Shown piece after piece: positions 16,297 to 25,974 of a stretch of 64,000 nt of DNA (the first letter of the stretch is position 1; every line of letters begins with the position of its first letter). Below the pieces are notes generated by a model. That model was given only the letters and a program-made list of their open reading frames with translations, was not told where the DNA came from and did not search any database. A program made the position numbers and the translations under genes. This stretch comes from UBA2767 sp965228625 (GTDB lineage: Bacteria; Pseudomonadota; Alphaproteobacteria; Rhizobiales; Methyloligellaceae): NCBI GenBank assembly GCA_965228625.1, contig OZ245829.1:1612001-1676000 (forward strand). The letters are read 5' to 3'.

Positions 16297-17625
16297 CTAG
16301 CGGCGGTCTTCCAGATTTCGCCGCGTGAGTATCTTTCCCGCCTCCACCGCGGGCTGATCAAACGGATCGACGCCCAGCAGATGTCCGGAAAGAATCGTTT
16401 CCATCATGAAATGCATCATGAGTCCGCCGAGGGCCCGTTCGTCAAGCCGTTCGATGTCGATGGTCCGAACCGGCCGGCCCGCATCCACAAGCGCCTGTGG
16501 AATGGCGGACTGCTGGGCGGAAACGAGATCGCCCGCGGTCCGGTTGCCGAGATAGGCGGCACCTGCGGCCCCGGCGAGTTCCGCTGAGATCTCAGGGCCC
16601 AGCCCCTCGCATTTTGTGCGCAGAACGGTGATGAGATGGTCGGGCGGACCGTCGAGATAGAATTGCAGCTTGGAGTGCTGATCGACGGGACCGACCGCCG
16701 CGACGGGCGTCAGCCCTTTGCCTTGCTTGCCGAGGCTCTCGCCGGCAAGCTGCACGTACCAGTTGGCGAACCGTTCCAGCCGGTCGCTGTACGGCATCAT
16801 CACCTGGACACGCGTACCGCGCTCTTCGGCCAACCCGATGCTGAGCGCGGCCCCGACCGCCGGCGCGAAGGCGCGCGCCTCGCCCGCCGACAACAGACCG
16901 GCGACCACGTCGCCCGCGCCCTGGCGCAGAGCCCCGGCATCCAGCCCGCGCGCGAGCGCCGGCAACACACCGACATTGGTAAGCCCGGCGTAGCGTCCAC
17001 CGATCCCCGGATCATGATCCAGCATGGGAATCCCGCGCGCCTCGCAGACCGCGCGCAGGCCGTTGTTGACCCCGGATTTCTCCGGCTCGGTCAAACCGAG
17101 AAACAGCTCCGGAGCCTTTGCCGTCAGCCCTGCCGCCTCGACGGCCTGAAGCGCGGCGAAGAACTGGACGAGGGTTTCCGGCGTGTTGCCTGACTTGGAA
17201 ATGACGATGAACCGCGTGGCGGGAAGATCGAGGCGTGAAAGCGTGGCCTCAAGCGTGCGCGGGTCGAGATTGTCGTAGAAGCGGGTGCGCGGCCGGCGCG
17301 CCTGGTCCGACTTCTGGTCGCCCGGAATGAACCAGCCGCCCAGTTGCGCGATGGTCTGCCCGCCGAGGCTCGAGCCGCCGGTCCCGAAGAACACAAGCGT
17401 CCTGGCGCCGGCGCTCAGCTTCTGCAGCGCATCGGCCGCGGCGTCGAGATCTTCGGTGTGCTCGGGGACCCGCAGCAGCGGCAGCGAACCGTCGTCATAC
17501 CGGGCCCGAAGCTCCGCAAGGGCGGTGTCCAGTTTCGCCAGCCGCTCATCGAGCATGGCTTGCGACAGCCCGGACGTGCCGATGGCGGCCTCCATGCAAC
17601 CTTCGAATGCCTGGACGAACGCCAT
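16297..17625 (-). CDS. pgi: Glucose-6-phosphate isomerase
   Basis: Interconverts glucose 6-phosphate and fructose 6-phosphate. The 442-residue protein is shorter than the E. coli type (about 550), as in several alphaproteobacterial forms. It has the SIS sugar-phosphate-binding fold: FFGTGGSSLGGQT near residue 80, ISKSGNTPETL near 145, and VMMPYSDRLERFANWYVQLAGESLGKQGKG with the active-site Gln/Lys region near 270. It lies 12 bp upstream of mutL on the same strand; the two have unrelated functions. Confidence 0.9.
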   Translation of the reverse strand: MAFVQAFEGCMEAAIGTSGLSQAMLDERLAKLDTALAELRARYDDGSLPLLRVPEHTEDLDAAADALQKLSAGARTLVFFGTGGSSLGGQTIAQLGGWFIPGDQKSDQARRPRTRFYDNLDPRTLEATLSRLDLPATRFIVISKSGNTPETLVQFFAALQAVEAAGLTAKAPELFLGLTEPEKSGVNNGLRAVCEARGIPMLDHDPGIGGRYAGLTNVGVLPALARGLDAGALRQGAGDVVAGLLSAGEARAFAPAVGAALSIGLAEERGTRVQVMMPYSDRLERFANWYVQLAGESLGKQGKGLTPVAAVGPVDQHSKLQFYLDGPPDHLITVLRTKCEGLGPEISAELAGAAGAAYLGNRTAGDLVSAQQSAIPQALVDAGRPVRTIDIERLDERALGGLMMHFMMETILSGHLLGVDPFDQPAVEAGKILTRRNLEDRR

Positions 17626-17776
17626 GGCCCGCGTCTCTCCGTATCAGGTCAGCATTGTCACTGGAAACAAACGGAATGCGCGGGACCCTAAAGCCTTATC
17701 CGGCCAAAGGAAACATGCAGAATGAGACGTCGGGGCGCGGCGCACTGCCGCTGTGCCGCGCCCGCGAGCGGTATGG

Positions 17777-19156
17777 TCAGCTCCGGCTGTCGACCCCTTC
17801 GGGCTTGCCGACAATGGTCACGATCAGCCCGTCGGCATTCAGCAGCCGCTTCGCCACGCGGCGAACATCGTCCAGCGAAATCGCCTCGATCTGGGAATTG
17901 CGGGTCTCTATGTAGTCGCGCCCGAGGTCCTCGATCTGGATCCAGAGAAGCTGGCTGGCGATTTTCGAACTCGTGTCGAAGCGCAGGGGATAGGAGCCGG
18001 TGAGGTACTGCTTTGCGTTCTTCAGCTCCTCGGCCGACGGGCCCTTCTCGGCCATGCGCCGCAGCTCCGCCTCGATCACCTCGAGCGACCGCACCATGGA
18101 TTTATTCTCCGTGGCGACGTTGCCCATGTAGATCGCGGCGCGCTGATAGGGCGAAAGATAGCTGTAGACCGAATAGGCCAGCCCGCGCTTTTCACGCACT
18201 TCTTCGGTGAGACGCGAATTGAAGCCGCCGCCGCCGAGGATGTAGTTCAAAACGTAGGACGCGATGAAATCGTCATCCTTGCGCTTGAGACCGCTGTGGC
18301 CGAACACGGCGACGGATTGCGGCACATTCATCTCGATGACCTTGCGCTGCGGGCCGGTCGGCGGTTTTGCCTCGGCGATGGTCTGCAGGTCGGATGACTT
18401 CGGAAGGTCACTGAAGATCTTGTCCAGCATCGGACCGAGCGTCTTGGCATCGATGTCGCCGACAACGGACACGGTGAGCGTCTCGCGCACCAGCACCTTG
18501 CTCGCAAAGTCCCGGAGGTCAGCGGCGGTGATCGTTCCAACGGAGCCGATCGTGCCCTTCACCGGCCGCGCATAGGGATGACCGTCGAACGCGATCCTGA
18601 ACCATTCCTTGGATGCAACCTGCCTCGGATCGTTCTGATCGAACTTGAGCCCGGTCACGATCTGCTTCTTGATCCGGTCAACGGCATCTTCGTCGAAGCG
18701 CGGCTTGGTCAGCGCCAGCTTCAGGAGCCCTGCCGCCTCGTCCTTGTTTTCGGTAAGCGTCTGGAAACTGCCGATGAACATATCCCGCCCGGCGTTGAAG
18801 CTCATGCGCACGGCCAATTCCTCGGCGCGCTCCTGGAACGCGACCGACTTCATGTCGCCGGCGCCTTCGTCAAGCATGCCGCCGGCAAAGTTGGCCAGTC
18901 CCTCTTTGCCGTCAGGGTCGTACACCGCGCCGCCGACAAAGCTGAAGCGCATGGCGATCAGGGGTACCTGCCGGCTCTCCACGAGCCAGGCCTTGATACC
19001 ACCCGGGCTTGTCACCTCTTGAACGTCCACCTTCGCCTCAGCAGGAATTGCCACAAGCAGAGTGAGCCAGAACGCGGCGAACAGGCCCGTCACATGTGCC
19101 ACGCGACCCCTCAGTGCCGCAATGGCCGTCACATATCTTTGCGTCAGAACCGTCAT
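17777..19156 (-). CDS. M16 family peptidase subunit without the zinc motif
   Basis: Second member of an M16 (insulinase-like) pair. The 459-residue protein has an N-terminal signal or anchor (hydrophobic stretch about 22-38, then PAEAKV). The place where active partners have HxxEH reads ANFAGGMLDEGAGD, so it cannot bind zinc. It keeps the C-terminal LTEEVREKRGLAYSVYSYL segment, whose Arg and Tyr bind substrate in heterodimeric M16 enzymes. This is the arrangement of mitochondrial MPP-alpha and bacterial two-gene M16 systems: one catalytic and one substrate-binding subunit, probably periplasmic. It starts 8 bp after the catalytic partner. Confidence 0.88.
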   Translation of the reverse strand: MTVLTQRYVTAIAALRGRVAHVTGLFAAFWLTLLVAIPAEAKVDVQEVTSPGGIKAWLVESRQVPLIAMRFSFVGGAVYDPDGKEGLANFAGGMLDEGAGDMKSVAFQERAEELAVRMSFNAGRDMFIGSFQTLTENKDEAAGLLKLALTKPRFDEDAVDRIKKQIVTGLKFDQNDPRQVASKEWFRIAFDGHPYARPVKGTIGSVGTITAADLRDFASKVLVRETLTVSVVGDIDAKTLGPMLDKIFSDLPKSSDLQTIAEAKPPTGPQRKVIEMNVPQSVAVFGHSGLKRKDDDFIASYVLNYILGGGGFNSRLTEEVREKRGLAYSVYSYLSPYQRAAIYMGNVATENKSMVRSLEVIEAELRRMAEKGPSAEELKNAKQYLTGSYPLRFDTSSKIASQLLWIQIEDLGRDYIETRNSQIEAISLDDVRRVAKRLLNADGLIVTIVGKPEGVDSRS

Positions 19157-19164
19157 AACCGCCT

Positions 19165-20586
19165 CTATGATCTCTTCTTGCCATCGTCGGCCTTTTTCGT
19201 GTCCGCGTTCTTCACGTCAACGGGGCGCAGGACGCCGGTGACGGACTGGGACAAATCGAAGTACTTTTTCGCAACCTTCTGAAGGTCCTCGACACTGACC
19301 TTCTTGAGACGCTCCGGCCACTCCTCGATGTCAGCGATGGTGCGGCCGTTTACCAGGCCCCAACCATAACGCCGCGCCAGGCGCGACTGGCTGTCGCCGC
19401 CGTAGATATGGCTGGCGATGTAGGAGTTCCGGGCCCGGTCGAGCTCCTTCTGGGTGGCGCCGTTCTCGATGAAATCCGCAACCACCGCATCCAGCGCCTT
19501 TTCGACATCCGCGATATCCGTGCCGTCGGCGGCCACGGCGTAGACACCGAGGCGGCCGGCATCGAGGCCGGTCCCGCTGAACCATCCGCCTGCCGACGCC
19601 GCAATCTTCTTGTCGACCACGAGGGCCTTGTAGATGCGGCTTGTCGACCCGGAACCAAGCACCTTCATCATCAGGTCAAGCGCTTCGGCTTCGCCCGGCT
19701 CCGCGGTCGTGTAGCTCGGCGCGAGATAGAGCCGTTGCATGGTTGCCCGCCCCGCGCGCGGGTCATCGAGGTTGACCCGGATCGGCGCACGGTGCCGCGG
19801 CTCGATCGGGCGTGGGTCGCGAACCCGCTCGACGTTGGCGGGAATCTTGCCGTAGGTCTCTTGCGCGAGTTTCTTCACCTCATCGGCCGTCACGTCGCCG
19901 GCGACGATCAGGATCGCGTTGTTCGGGGCATAGTAGCGCTCGTAGAAGCTGAGCGCCTTTTGGCGGTCGAGGGTCCGCATTTCATGCTCCCAGCCAAGGA
20001 TCGGAATGCCATAGGGATGCGACTGATAAAGCGCTGCGTTCACCTGTTCGCTGAGGATGTTCGAGGGATCGTTCTCGACCCGCGACCGGCGCTCTTCGAG
20101 AATGACCTTCCGTTCGGTGACGACGTCCTTCTCCAGAAGCTTCAGATTGACCATGCGGTCCGCTTCCATCTCCATCACCAGCGGCAGGCGATCCTTCGCC
20201 ACGCGCTGGAAGTAGGCCGTCGCGTCGTGGCCCGTGAAGGCATTATCCTGGCCACCATTTCGGGCGATGATCTTGGAGAACTCTCCTGGCGCCACCTTGT
20301 CGGTGCCCTTGAACATCAGGTGTTCGAGAAAATGGGCGATGCCGGATGCGCCGCGCGGTTCGTCGGCCGCGCCAACCCGATACCACACCATGTGTGTAGC
20401 AACCGGCGCGCGGTGATCTGGGATCACGACCACCTCCATGCCGTTCTTCAGCTTGAAGTGGGACACTTTGGAGGCGGCGTTCAGTTTTTCGATGGGCAAT
20501 GAAATTGTCATGACGGCTGCAATAGCACAGATCGTGAGCAGAGCGGCGCGCCAGAAGGGATTTTTCGAAGCGACTTCATGGGTCAT
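19165..20586 (-). CDS. M16 family zinc peptidase, catalytic subunit
   Basis: A 473-residue protein with an N-terminal hydrophobic export signal (about residues 12-32). The inverted zinc motif HFLEH (GIAHFLEHLMFKGT, near residue 85) and the downstream Glu in VVTERKVILEERR are present, so this is the active member of the pair. The C-terminal half has the usual M16 duplication with YLAPSYTTAEPGEAEALD. The protein ends in a Lys/Asp-rich tail. It is probably a periplasmic protease forming a heterodimer with the next gene product. Substrates cannot be predicted. Confidence 0.9.
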   Translation of the reverse strand: MTHEVASKNPFWRAALLTICAIAAVMTISLPIEKLNAASKVSHFKLKNGMEVVVIPDHRAPVATHMVWYRVGAADEPRGASGIAHFLEHLMFKGTDKVAPGEFSKIIARNGGQDNAFTGHDATAYFQRVAKDRLPLVMEMEADRMVNLKLLEKDVVTERKVILEERRSRVENDPSNILSEQVNAALYQSHPYGIPILGWEHEMRTLDRQKALSFYERYYAPNNAILIVAGDVTADEVKKLAQETYGKIPANVERVRDPRPIEPRHRAPIRVNLDDPRAGRATMQRLYLAPSYTTAEPGEAEALDLMMKVLGSGSTSRIYKALVVDKKIAASAGGWFSGTGLDAGRLGVYAVAADGTDIADVEKALDAVVADFIENGATQKELDRARNSYIASHIYGGDSQSRLARRYGWGLVNGRTIADIEEWPERLKKVSVEDLQKVAKKYFDLSQSVTGVLRPVDVKNADTKKADDGKKRS

Positions 20587-20862
20587 GTGAGGAACCGGTT
20601 TGTCTCATCTTGGGGTTGCAGACGCTTATACGCAACGGCGCCCGCCACCGAAAGACGAATATGGGCACGGGCCGGCCCCACCGCCAGTTAATTATCGTTC
20701 AGAATGGCGTGATCCGGCGGTTTTTTTGACGAGAGCCGTGTCGATCGAATCGGAGCCTCTCTGACTCAGCGCTTTTGCGACAGGATCAAGCAATGTCCGT
20801 GTCACGTAGCCGGGCGTCCGCCAATCGGGAAACGGAATTGGCTTGGATTTGATCGAAAGGCT
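20587..20862. other. Intergenic region between M16 protease gene and lipoprotein gene
   Basis: 276 bp without a plausible gene. It holds copy A of a 58-bp dispersed repeat (20741-20798). A shorter piece at about 20849-20868 (TTTGATCGAAAGGCTCTAA) resembles the right end of the same repeat. The M16 promoter should lie in the part near 20600-20700. Confidence 0.6.
20741..20798 (+). repeat. 58-bp dispersed intergenic repeat, copy A
   Basis: One of three ungapped copies in the window (others 33775-33832 and 50951-51008), all in plus orientation. Copy A matches copy B at 48 of 58 bases. Shared core: GCGACAGGATCAAGCAA at 20777-20793. A 6-bp stem with a 3-nt loop (TCGGAG-CCT-CTCTGA, 20750-20764) is preserved in all copies. 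Confidence 0.8.
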
Positions 20863-21315
20863 CTAATTCTCGTACTTGCCGGGATCGCGGTACTTGCGGC
20901 CGAGCAACCGGCCCTTCCCGAAGATGCCGGGTTTGCGCTCCATCGGGTCCATGAGTTTCTCGAACTCGTCGATATCCGCCTTGGGATCGAAGTTGCCCTT
21001 GTCCTCGTACTCTTTCTTTTTGCGGAACTCTTCCTGGGCTTCGGCCTTCTGGACCTCTTGTGCATCGGTCGGCCAGTTCTGCGGGGCCGAATTTGCCGTC
21101 TCTTGTTGCGGCGCAGGCAGCCGTGCACGGTCCGGCGGCAGGAGCAACGGCGCCCGGTCCGGCACGGTCGGCTCTTTTTTGTTTTTCTTGCCTGTCAGAC
21201 CCAACCGGTCGAAACCCGGGCCGTCCAGTTCGACGCCCCCGGCACAGCCGGCGAGGAGTGCCGCGGCGGCGACGGCCGGCACCAGATGCCTCAAGGTCTT
21301 GGCAAATCTCGGCAT
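20863..21315 (-). CDS. DUF3035-like lipoprotein, possible BamF-type outer-membrane assembly factor
   Basis: A 150-residue lipoprotein: signal peptide with lipobox LLAGC (Cys about residue 23), so it is lipid-anchored, most likely at the outer membrane. The mature part is charged and proline-rich, with PDRAPLLLPPDRARLPAP resembling the PL.LPP pattern of DUF3035 (BamF) proteins of alphaproteobacteria. It sits between lspA and the M16 pair, a gene order I associate with DUF3035 genes in this class. LspA, the enzyme that matures lipoproteins, is encoded 65 bp upstream on the same strand. Lipoprotein status is secure; the BamF-like assignment is tentative. Confidence 0.65.
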   Translation of the reverse strand: MPRFAKTLRHLVPAVAAAALLAGCAGGVELDGPGFDRLGLTGKKNKKEPTVPDRAPLLLPPDRARLPAPQQETANSAPQNWPTDAQEVQKAEAQEEFRKKKEYEDKGNFDPKADIDEFEKLMDPMERKPGIFGKGRLLGRKYRDPGKYEN

Positions 21316-21380
21316 TCTACGGACCCGCCCCCGGGGTTTGCAGTTTCCAATTCGGCGAATTCTCGAAGTCTACAAACGGC

Positions 21381-21902
21381 CTATGGCGTGTTTGAGACCT
21401 TTTTGTGGCTGCCGAATATCGAGTCATACAGAAGTCCAACGACACCGGCAACGATCGCGGCATCGGCAATGTTGAAAACGTACCAGTAGAAGCCGAATGC
21501 ATGGAACGAGAAAAAGTCCGCGACGGCGCCGTGCACCAGCCGGTCGATCAGATTTCCAACGCCGCCGCCAAGGATGAGCCCGAGGGCAGCGGCGCCGAGC
21601 GACGTGGTGCTGCGGGCAAGCCAGAACACCATCACCGTGAGCGCGACAACCACGATGCCGATCAGCAAGTACCGGCCCGTCGTGCTGTCCTGCTGAAACA
21701 TGCCGTAGCTGATCCCCCTGTTCCAGACCATCACCAGGTCGAAGAAGGGCGTCACCGTGACGGTGCCCTTCGACTCGATCTTGAAGACCTCGAGCATCCA
21801 CCATTTGATCGCCTGGTCCACGACCATGGTCACGACGGCGATGATGAGCCCGAACCGGGACAGGGGTCCCCACAGCCAGTTGCGCCGCGACTTGCGTGCC
21901 AT
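21381..21902 (-). CDS. lspA: Lipoprotein signal peptidase LspA
   Basis: Aspartyl protease of the inner membrane that cleaves signal peptides from prolipoproteins. The 173-residue protein has four hydrophobic segments and both catalytic aspartates in the family motifs GGGVGNLIDR and FNIADAAI. VVDQAIKWW near the N-terminus and FFDLVMVWNRGISYGM are also typical. It starts 8 bp after ileS, matching the common ileS-lspA pairing, and is probably in the same operon. Confidence 0.95.
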   Translation of the reverse strand: MARKSRRNWLWGPLSRFGLIIAVVTMVVDQAIKWWMLEVFKIESKGTVTVTPFFDLVMVWNRGISYGMFQQDSTTGRYLLIGIVVVALTVMVFWLARSTTSLGAAALGLILGGGVGNLIDRLVHGAVADFFSFHAFGFYWYVFNIADAAIVAGVVGLLYDSIFGSHKKVSNTP

Positions 21903-21910
21903 GACGGGTG

Positions 21911-24880
21911 CTACTCTGCCGCCATCCGTCGCGCATCGAACTGGCGCACGGCCTCGGCGTCACGGGGCGTCAGATCTGGAAACTCGGGATCGGAGCCGAC
22001 CTCGGGCAGAATTTTCCAGGACCGGGCGCACTTTTTCCCCTGCGCCGGTTTCGGTACGACCGCCACTCCGGAGACATCGTCGAGCCGGAACGCGTTCGCC
22101 GGCCCCTCGCCCTTTTCCAGGACCGCCTGGCTGGTGATGGCGATTTCGCCCCAGTCATATCCGGAGACGAGATCAAAAAGGGCAGCGTCTGAGATGAAGA
22201 TCTCAGGTGCGGCCTCAAGGCTCGACCCGATACGCTTCTCCTGGCGTTCGATCTCCAGTGCGCCCGTAACAACGCGCCGCACCTGCCTGATCTTGCGCCA
22301 TTTTTCGGCCAGTTCGTCGTTGCGCCAGCTTTCGGGAACTTCCGGGAAAAGGCGCAGATGGACAGACGCACCGTCATCGGCGTTCCGGGAAATCCATGCC
22401 TCGTCCATGGTGAAGCACAGCATCGGTGCAAGCCACGCGGTCAGGCAGGAAAACAGATGATCGAGGACCGTCAGGCTGGCGCGCCGCACAATGCTGTCAT
22501 AGGGGTCGCAGTAGAGCGCGTCCTTGCGGATATCGAAATAGACGGCCGACAGGTCGATGGTGCAGAAATTGAACAGGGCGGAGAAGATCCGCTTGAAGTC
22601 GAACGCGTCGTATTCCCGCCGCACCAACGCATCGAGCTCGCTCAACCGGTGCAGCATGTAACGCTCCAGCTCCGGCATGTCCGACGGCTCGACCGCGAGG
22701 CCGGGTTCGTAGTGCGCCAGATTGCCGAGCATGAAGCGGATCGTGTTGCGCAGCTTGCGATAGGCGTCGATGTTGGACTTGAGGATTTCCGGTCCGATCC
22801 GCAGATCTTCCGTGTAGTCGGAGCTCATGGCCCAGAGCCTGAGGATCTCCGCGCCGGACTGCTTGATGACGTCTTGCGGGAACACCTGATTGCCGAGCGA
22901 TTTCGACATCTTTCGCCCGTCCTCCGCCATGACGAACCCGTGCGTCAGCACCGCCTCGTAGGGTGCCCGGCCGCGCGTCCCGCAGGATTCGAGCAGCGAG
23001 GACTGGAACCATCCGCGATGCTGGTCGGACCCTTCGAGGTAGAGCGACGCGGGCCATTTGAGATCGGCACGCTCCTCGAGCACGAAGGCATGGGTGGAGC
23101 CTGAATCGAACCACACGTCGAGAATGTCGTCGACCTTCTCCCAGTCATCCGGATTATCGACCAGGCCGTCGAGAAAGCGCTCCTTCGCGCCGTCGGCGAA
23201 CCACGCGTCGGCCCCTTCGGCCTCGAACGCGGATTTGATGCGCGCGATCAACTCCTGGGAACCGGGGTAGTCCTTGCCCGGAATGATCGTTTCGTAGGCG
23301 TTCGAGCTTGCATTGCTGTTCCGGAACACCGTGATCGGCACGCCCCAGGCACGCTGGCGCGAAATCACCCAGTCCGGCTTGCTCTCGATCATGCCGGTAA
23401 TGCGGTTCTGGCCGGTCGCCGGCACCCAGCGCGTCTCCTCAACCGCCTTGAAGGCGCGCGCGCGCAAAGTGTCGCCCTCGCCCTCCATGTCCTGGTCCAT
23501 GGCGATGAACCATTGCGGCGTGTTGCGGAAGATGACCGGCTTCTTGGAGCGCCAGGAATGGGGATAGTCATGCTTCAGCCGGCCGCGCGCAATCAGCGCA
23601 TTCGCCTCGATCAGCGCGTCGATGACGGCATCGTTGGCATCGCCGAACTTGCCCTTGTCATCGACCACGCGCTTGCCTTCGAACCCGGGCGCCTGCGCCG
23701 TGAAGAAGCCGTTCTCGTCGACCGTGTAGGGAATGGTGGTATCGATGCCGCGCGCATCCAGGTCTGTGCGGTTCTCCATCCAGACTTCGAAGTCCTCCCG
23801 GCCATGGCCGGGCGCGGTATGCACGAATCCCGTGCCCGCGTCTTCGGTCACGTGATCACCGGCGAACAGCGGCACGTCGAATGCGTAACCCATGTCACGA
23901 AGCGGGTGATGGCAGGTCTTGACGTCGGCAAGATTGACATCGCAAACGCGGGTCCAGTCGTCGATGCGCGCGGCTTCGCGGACCGATTCGGCTAGCGCAT
24001 CGGCGATGATGTATTTGTCGCCCGCTTTCGCCCAATTGTCTTCCGGCGCGCCCGTCACTTCGAAAAGCCCGTAGGTGATCGATGGCGAATAGCAGATCGC
24101 CCGGTTGCCCGGAATGGTCCAGGGGGTTGTCGTCCAGATGATGATCGATGCGCCTTTGAGGGGGCCGTCAGCATCCACCACCGGAAACTTGGCCCAGATG
24201 GTCGGGCTGGTGTGCTCCTGATACTCGACTTCGGCTTCCGCCAGCGCGGTGCGTTCCACCACCGACCACATCACCGGTTTCGACCCGCGGAACAACAGCC
24301 CGTTCATGGCGAACTTCATCAACTCGTTCGCGATCACCGCTTCCGCGTCGAACGACATGGTCGTGTAGGGATTGTCCCAGTCCCCGGTCACGCCGAGCCG
24401 CTTGAACTCCTCGCGCTGCACGTCGATCCAGTGCTCGGCAAACTCGCGGCATTCGCCCCGAAACGTGTTGATCGGAACGTCGTCCTTGTTCTTGCCCTGC
24501 TCGCGGTATTGCTCCTCGATCTTCCATTCGATGGGCAGGCCGTGGCAATCCCAACCGGGAACGTAATTGGAGTCGAACCCCATCATCTGCTGCGAGCGGG
24601 TGACGACGTCCTTGAGGATCTTGTTAAGCCCGGTGCCGATATGGATGTTGGCGTTGGCGTAGGGCGGGCCGTCATGGAGGATGTACTTCTCGCGTCCCTT
24701 TGCGGCCTCGCGCAGGCGCTCATAGAGCCCGAGTTCCTCCCATCGCGCCAGCAACTCCGGCTCGCGTTTTGGCAGGCCCGCCTTCATTGGAAAGTCGGTT
24801 GAAGGCAGAAACAGGGTTTCGCGCCAGTCGCGCCCGTCGCCGCCCTTGCTGTTGGTGTGCTTGGCGTCTTGTTTGGCCAT
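21911..24880 (-). CDS. ileS: Isoleucyl-tRNA synthetase
   Basis: Class I synthetase charging tRNA-Ile, with a CP1 editing domain. The 989-residue protein has the first signature as HIGT (PYANANIHIGTGLNK, near residue 68) rather than HIGH, and the second as KMSKS (GRKMSKSLGNQ, near 660). WDCHGLPIEWK and the editing-domain segment FVHTAPGHGREDFE are present. The C-terminal zinc-finger region is reduced to a single cysteine (KKCARSWKILPEVG), as in many alphaproteobacterial enzymes. The start ATG 24880 gives a Lys/Gly-rich leader (MAKQDAKHTN). It is the first gene of the ileS-lspA run. Confidence 0.97.
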   Translation of the reverse strand: MAKQDAKHTNSKGGDGRDWRETLFLPSTDFPMKAGLPKREPELLARWEELGLYERLREAAKGREKYILHDGPPYANANIHIGTGLNKILKDVVTRSQQMMGFDSNYVPGWDCHGLPIEWKIEEQYREQGKNKDDVPINTFRGECREFAEHWIDVQREEFKRLGVTGDWDNPYTTMSFDAEAVIANELMKFAMNGLLFRGSKPVMWSVVERTALAEAEVEYQEHTSPTIWAKFPVVDADGPLKGASIIIWTTTPWTIPGNRAICYSPSITYGLFEVTGAPEDNWAKAGDKYIIADALAESVREAARIDDWTRVCDVNLADVKTCHHPLRDMGYAFDVPLFAGDHVTEDAGTGFVHTAPGHGREDFEVWMENRTDLDARGIDTTIPYTVDENGFFTAQAPGFEGKRVVDDKGKFGDANDAVIDALIEANALIARGRLKHDYPHSWRSKKPVIFRNTPQWFIAMDQDMEGEGDTLRARAFKAVEETRWVPATGQNRITGMIESKPDWVISRQRAWGVPITVFRNSNASSNAYETIIPGKDYPGSQELIARIKSAFEAEGADAWFADGAKERFLDGLVDNPDDWEKVDDILDVWFDSGSTHAFVLEERADLKWPASLYLEGSDQHRGWFQSSLLESCGTRGRAPYEAVLTHGFVMAEDGRKMSKSLGNQVFPQDVIKQSGAEILRLWAMSSDYTEDLRIGPEILKSNIDAYRKLRNTIRFMLGNLAHYEPGLAVEPSDMPELERYMLHRLSELDALVRREYDAFDFKRIFSALFNFCTIDLSAVYFDIRKDALYCDPYDSIVRRASLTVLDHLFSCLTAWLAPMLCFTMDEAWISRNADDGASVHLRLFPEVPESWRNDELAEKWRKIRQVRRVVTGALEIERQEKRIGSSLEAAPEIFISDAALFDLVSGYDWGEIAITSQAVLEKGEGPANAFRLDDVSGVAVVPKPAQGKKCARSWKILPEVGSDPEFPDLTPRDAEAVRQFDARRMAAE

Positions 24881-24954
24881 GATTTGTGCTGCCGAATGTC
24901 CGCTGAAGATCGCGTTCTAGCAATCGCGAGGTGAACAATAAAGGGCCGAATAGC

Positions 24955-25929
24955 TCACTTCAGCGCCCGCGCCAACGGATAACGGGCAATCGGGTCGTCC
25001 GTTGCCAGATCGGCGAGAACCGCCCGCGAGACCTCGCAGTCCTTCGTCATTTGCGTCACCAAGTCCTCGGCGCTCTCGAACTTCTCATCGGGGCGCAGGA
25101 ATTCGATGATCTCGAGCTCGATCTCCTCGCCGTACAGGTCGCCGGAAAACTCGAAAAGAAACGTCTCGATGGACGGCGCGCCGTCGTCGAAGCTCGGACG
25201 CGTCCCGAGATAGGACGCGCCGTCGAAACGTCCGGACCGCGTGTGGATGCGAACGGCGTAGATTCCGTACTTCAGCGCGAAGCCGCGCGGGACCGCGATG
25301 TTCGCCGTCGGGAACCCGATCAGCCTGCCGCGCTTGTCACCGCCGACGACCGTGCCACGCACCCGCCACCAGTATCCCAGCTCCTCGGCCGCCGCGCGCG
25401 TTTCGCCGTTGCGCAGGTGCTCGCGGATGCTGCTGGAGGAAAAGACGTCGCTCCCCTCGCCCTGGGGCTCGACGATGGTGACGCCGAACCCATGACTTTC
25501 GCCGAGCTGGCGCAGCACGGCGGCGTTTCCGTCACGCCCTTTGCCGAATTTGAAATCGCTGCCCGTCACGACATGGGACACGCCGAGGCCGCCGACCAGG
25601 ATTTCACTGACGAACTCCGCCGCGGGTCGTGCCGACAGTGCGGCATCGAAGGATTGGACGACGGTCATATCTAGGCCCATGGCCTCGAAGAGCTCAAGTT
25701 TCACAGCTTCCGGGGTCAGGCGAAAGACCGGCTTGTCGGGTTGAAAGAAATCACGCGGGTGTGGCTCGAAGGTCATCACCCCGGAGTGTGTATCACCGGA
25801 TTTGGCGGCCGCGAGGGCCGCACCGAGCACGGCCTGGTGGCCGCGATGCACACCATCGAAATTACCGATGGCAACGCTCGCACCCTTGAGCGCGTCCGGA
25901 CAGCTATTTGCGCTTTCGATTGTCTGCAT
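24955..25929 (-). CDS. ribF: Bifunctional riboflavin kinase / FAD synthetase
   Basis: Makes FMN and FAD from riboflavin. The 324-residue protein has the N-terminal nucleotidyltransferase domain (VAIGNFDGVHRGHQAVL with the HxGH-type motif, TFEPHPRDFF, GSDFKFGKGRDG, SSSIREHLRNG) and the C-terminal flavokinase domain (GTVVGGDKRGRLIGFPTANI, near residue 190). The open frame continues 15 codons upstream, but ATG 25929 matches the usual family N-terminus. maoC lies upstream and ileS downstream on the same strand. Confidence 0.95.
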   Translation of the reverse strand: MQTIESANSCPDALKGASVAIGNFDGVHRGHQAVLGAALAAAKSGDTHSGVMTFEPHPRDFFQPDKPVFRLTPEAVKLELFEAMGLDMTVVQSFDAALSARPAAEFVSEILVGGLGVSHVVTGSDFKFGKGRDGNAAVLRQLGESHGFGVTIVEPQGEGSDVFSSSSIREHLRNGETRAAAEELGYWWRVRGTVVGGDKRGRLIGFPTANIAVPRGFALKYGIYAVRIHTRSGRFDGASYLGTRPSFDDGAPSIETFLFEFSGDLYGEEIELEIIEFLRPDEKFESAEDLVTQMTKDCEVSRAVLADLATDDPIARYPLARALK

Positions 25930-25974
25930 GGAACGCCGGCAAGTCGTGTGTGCGCCGGCGCCCCCCGCCGACAC

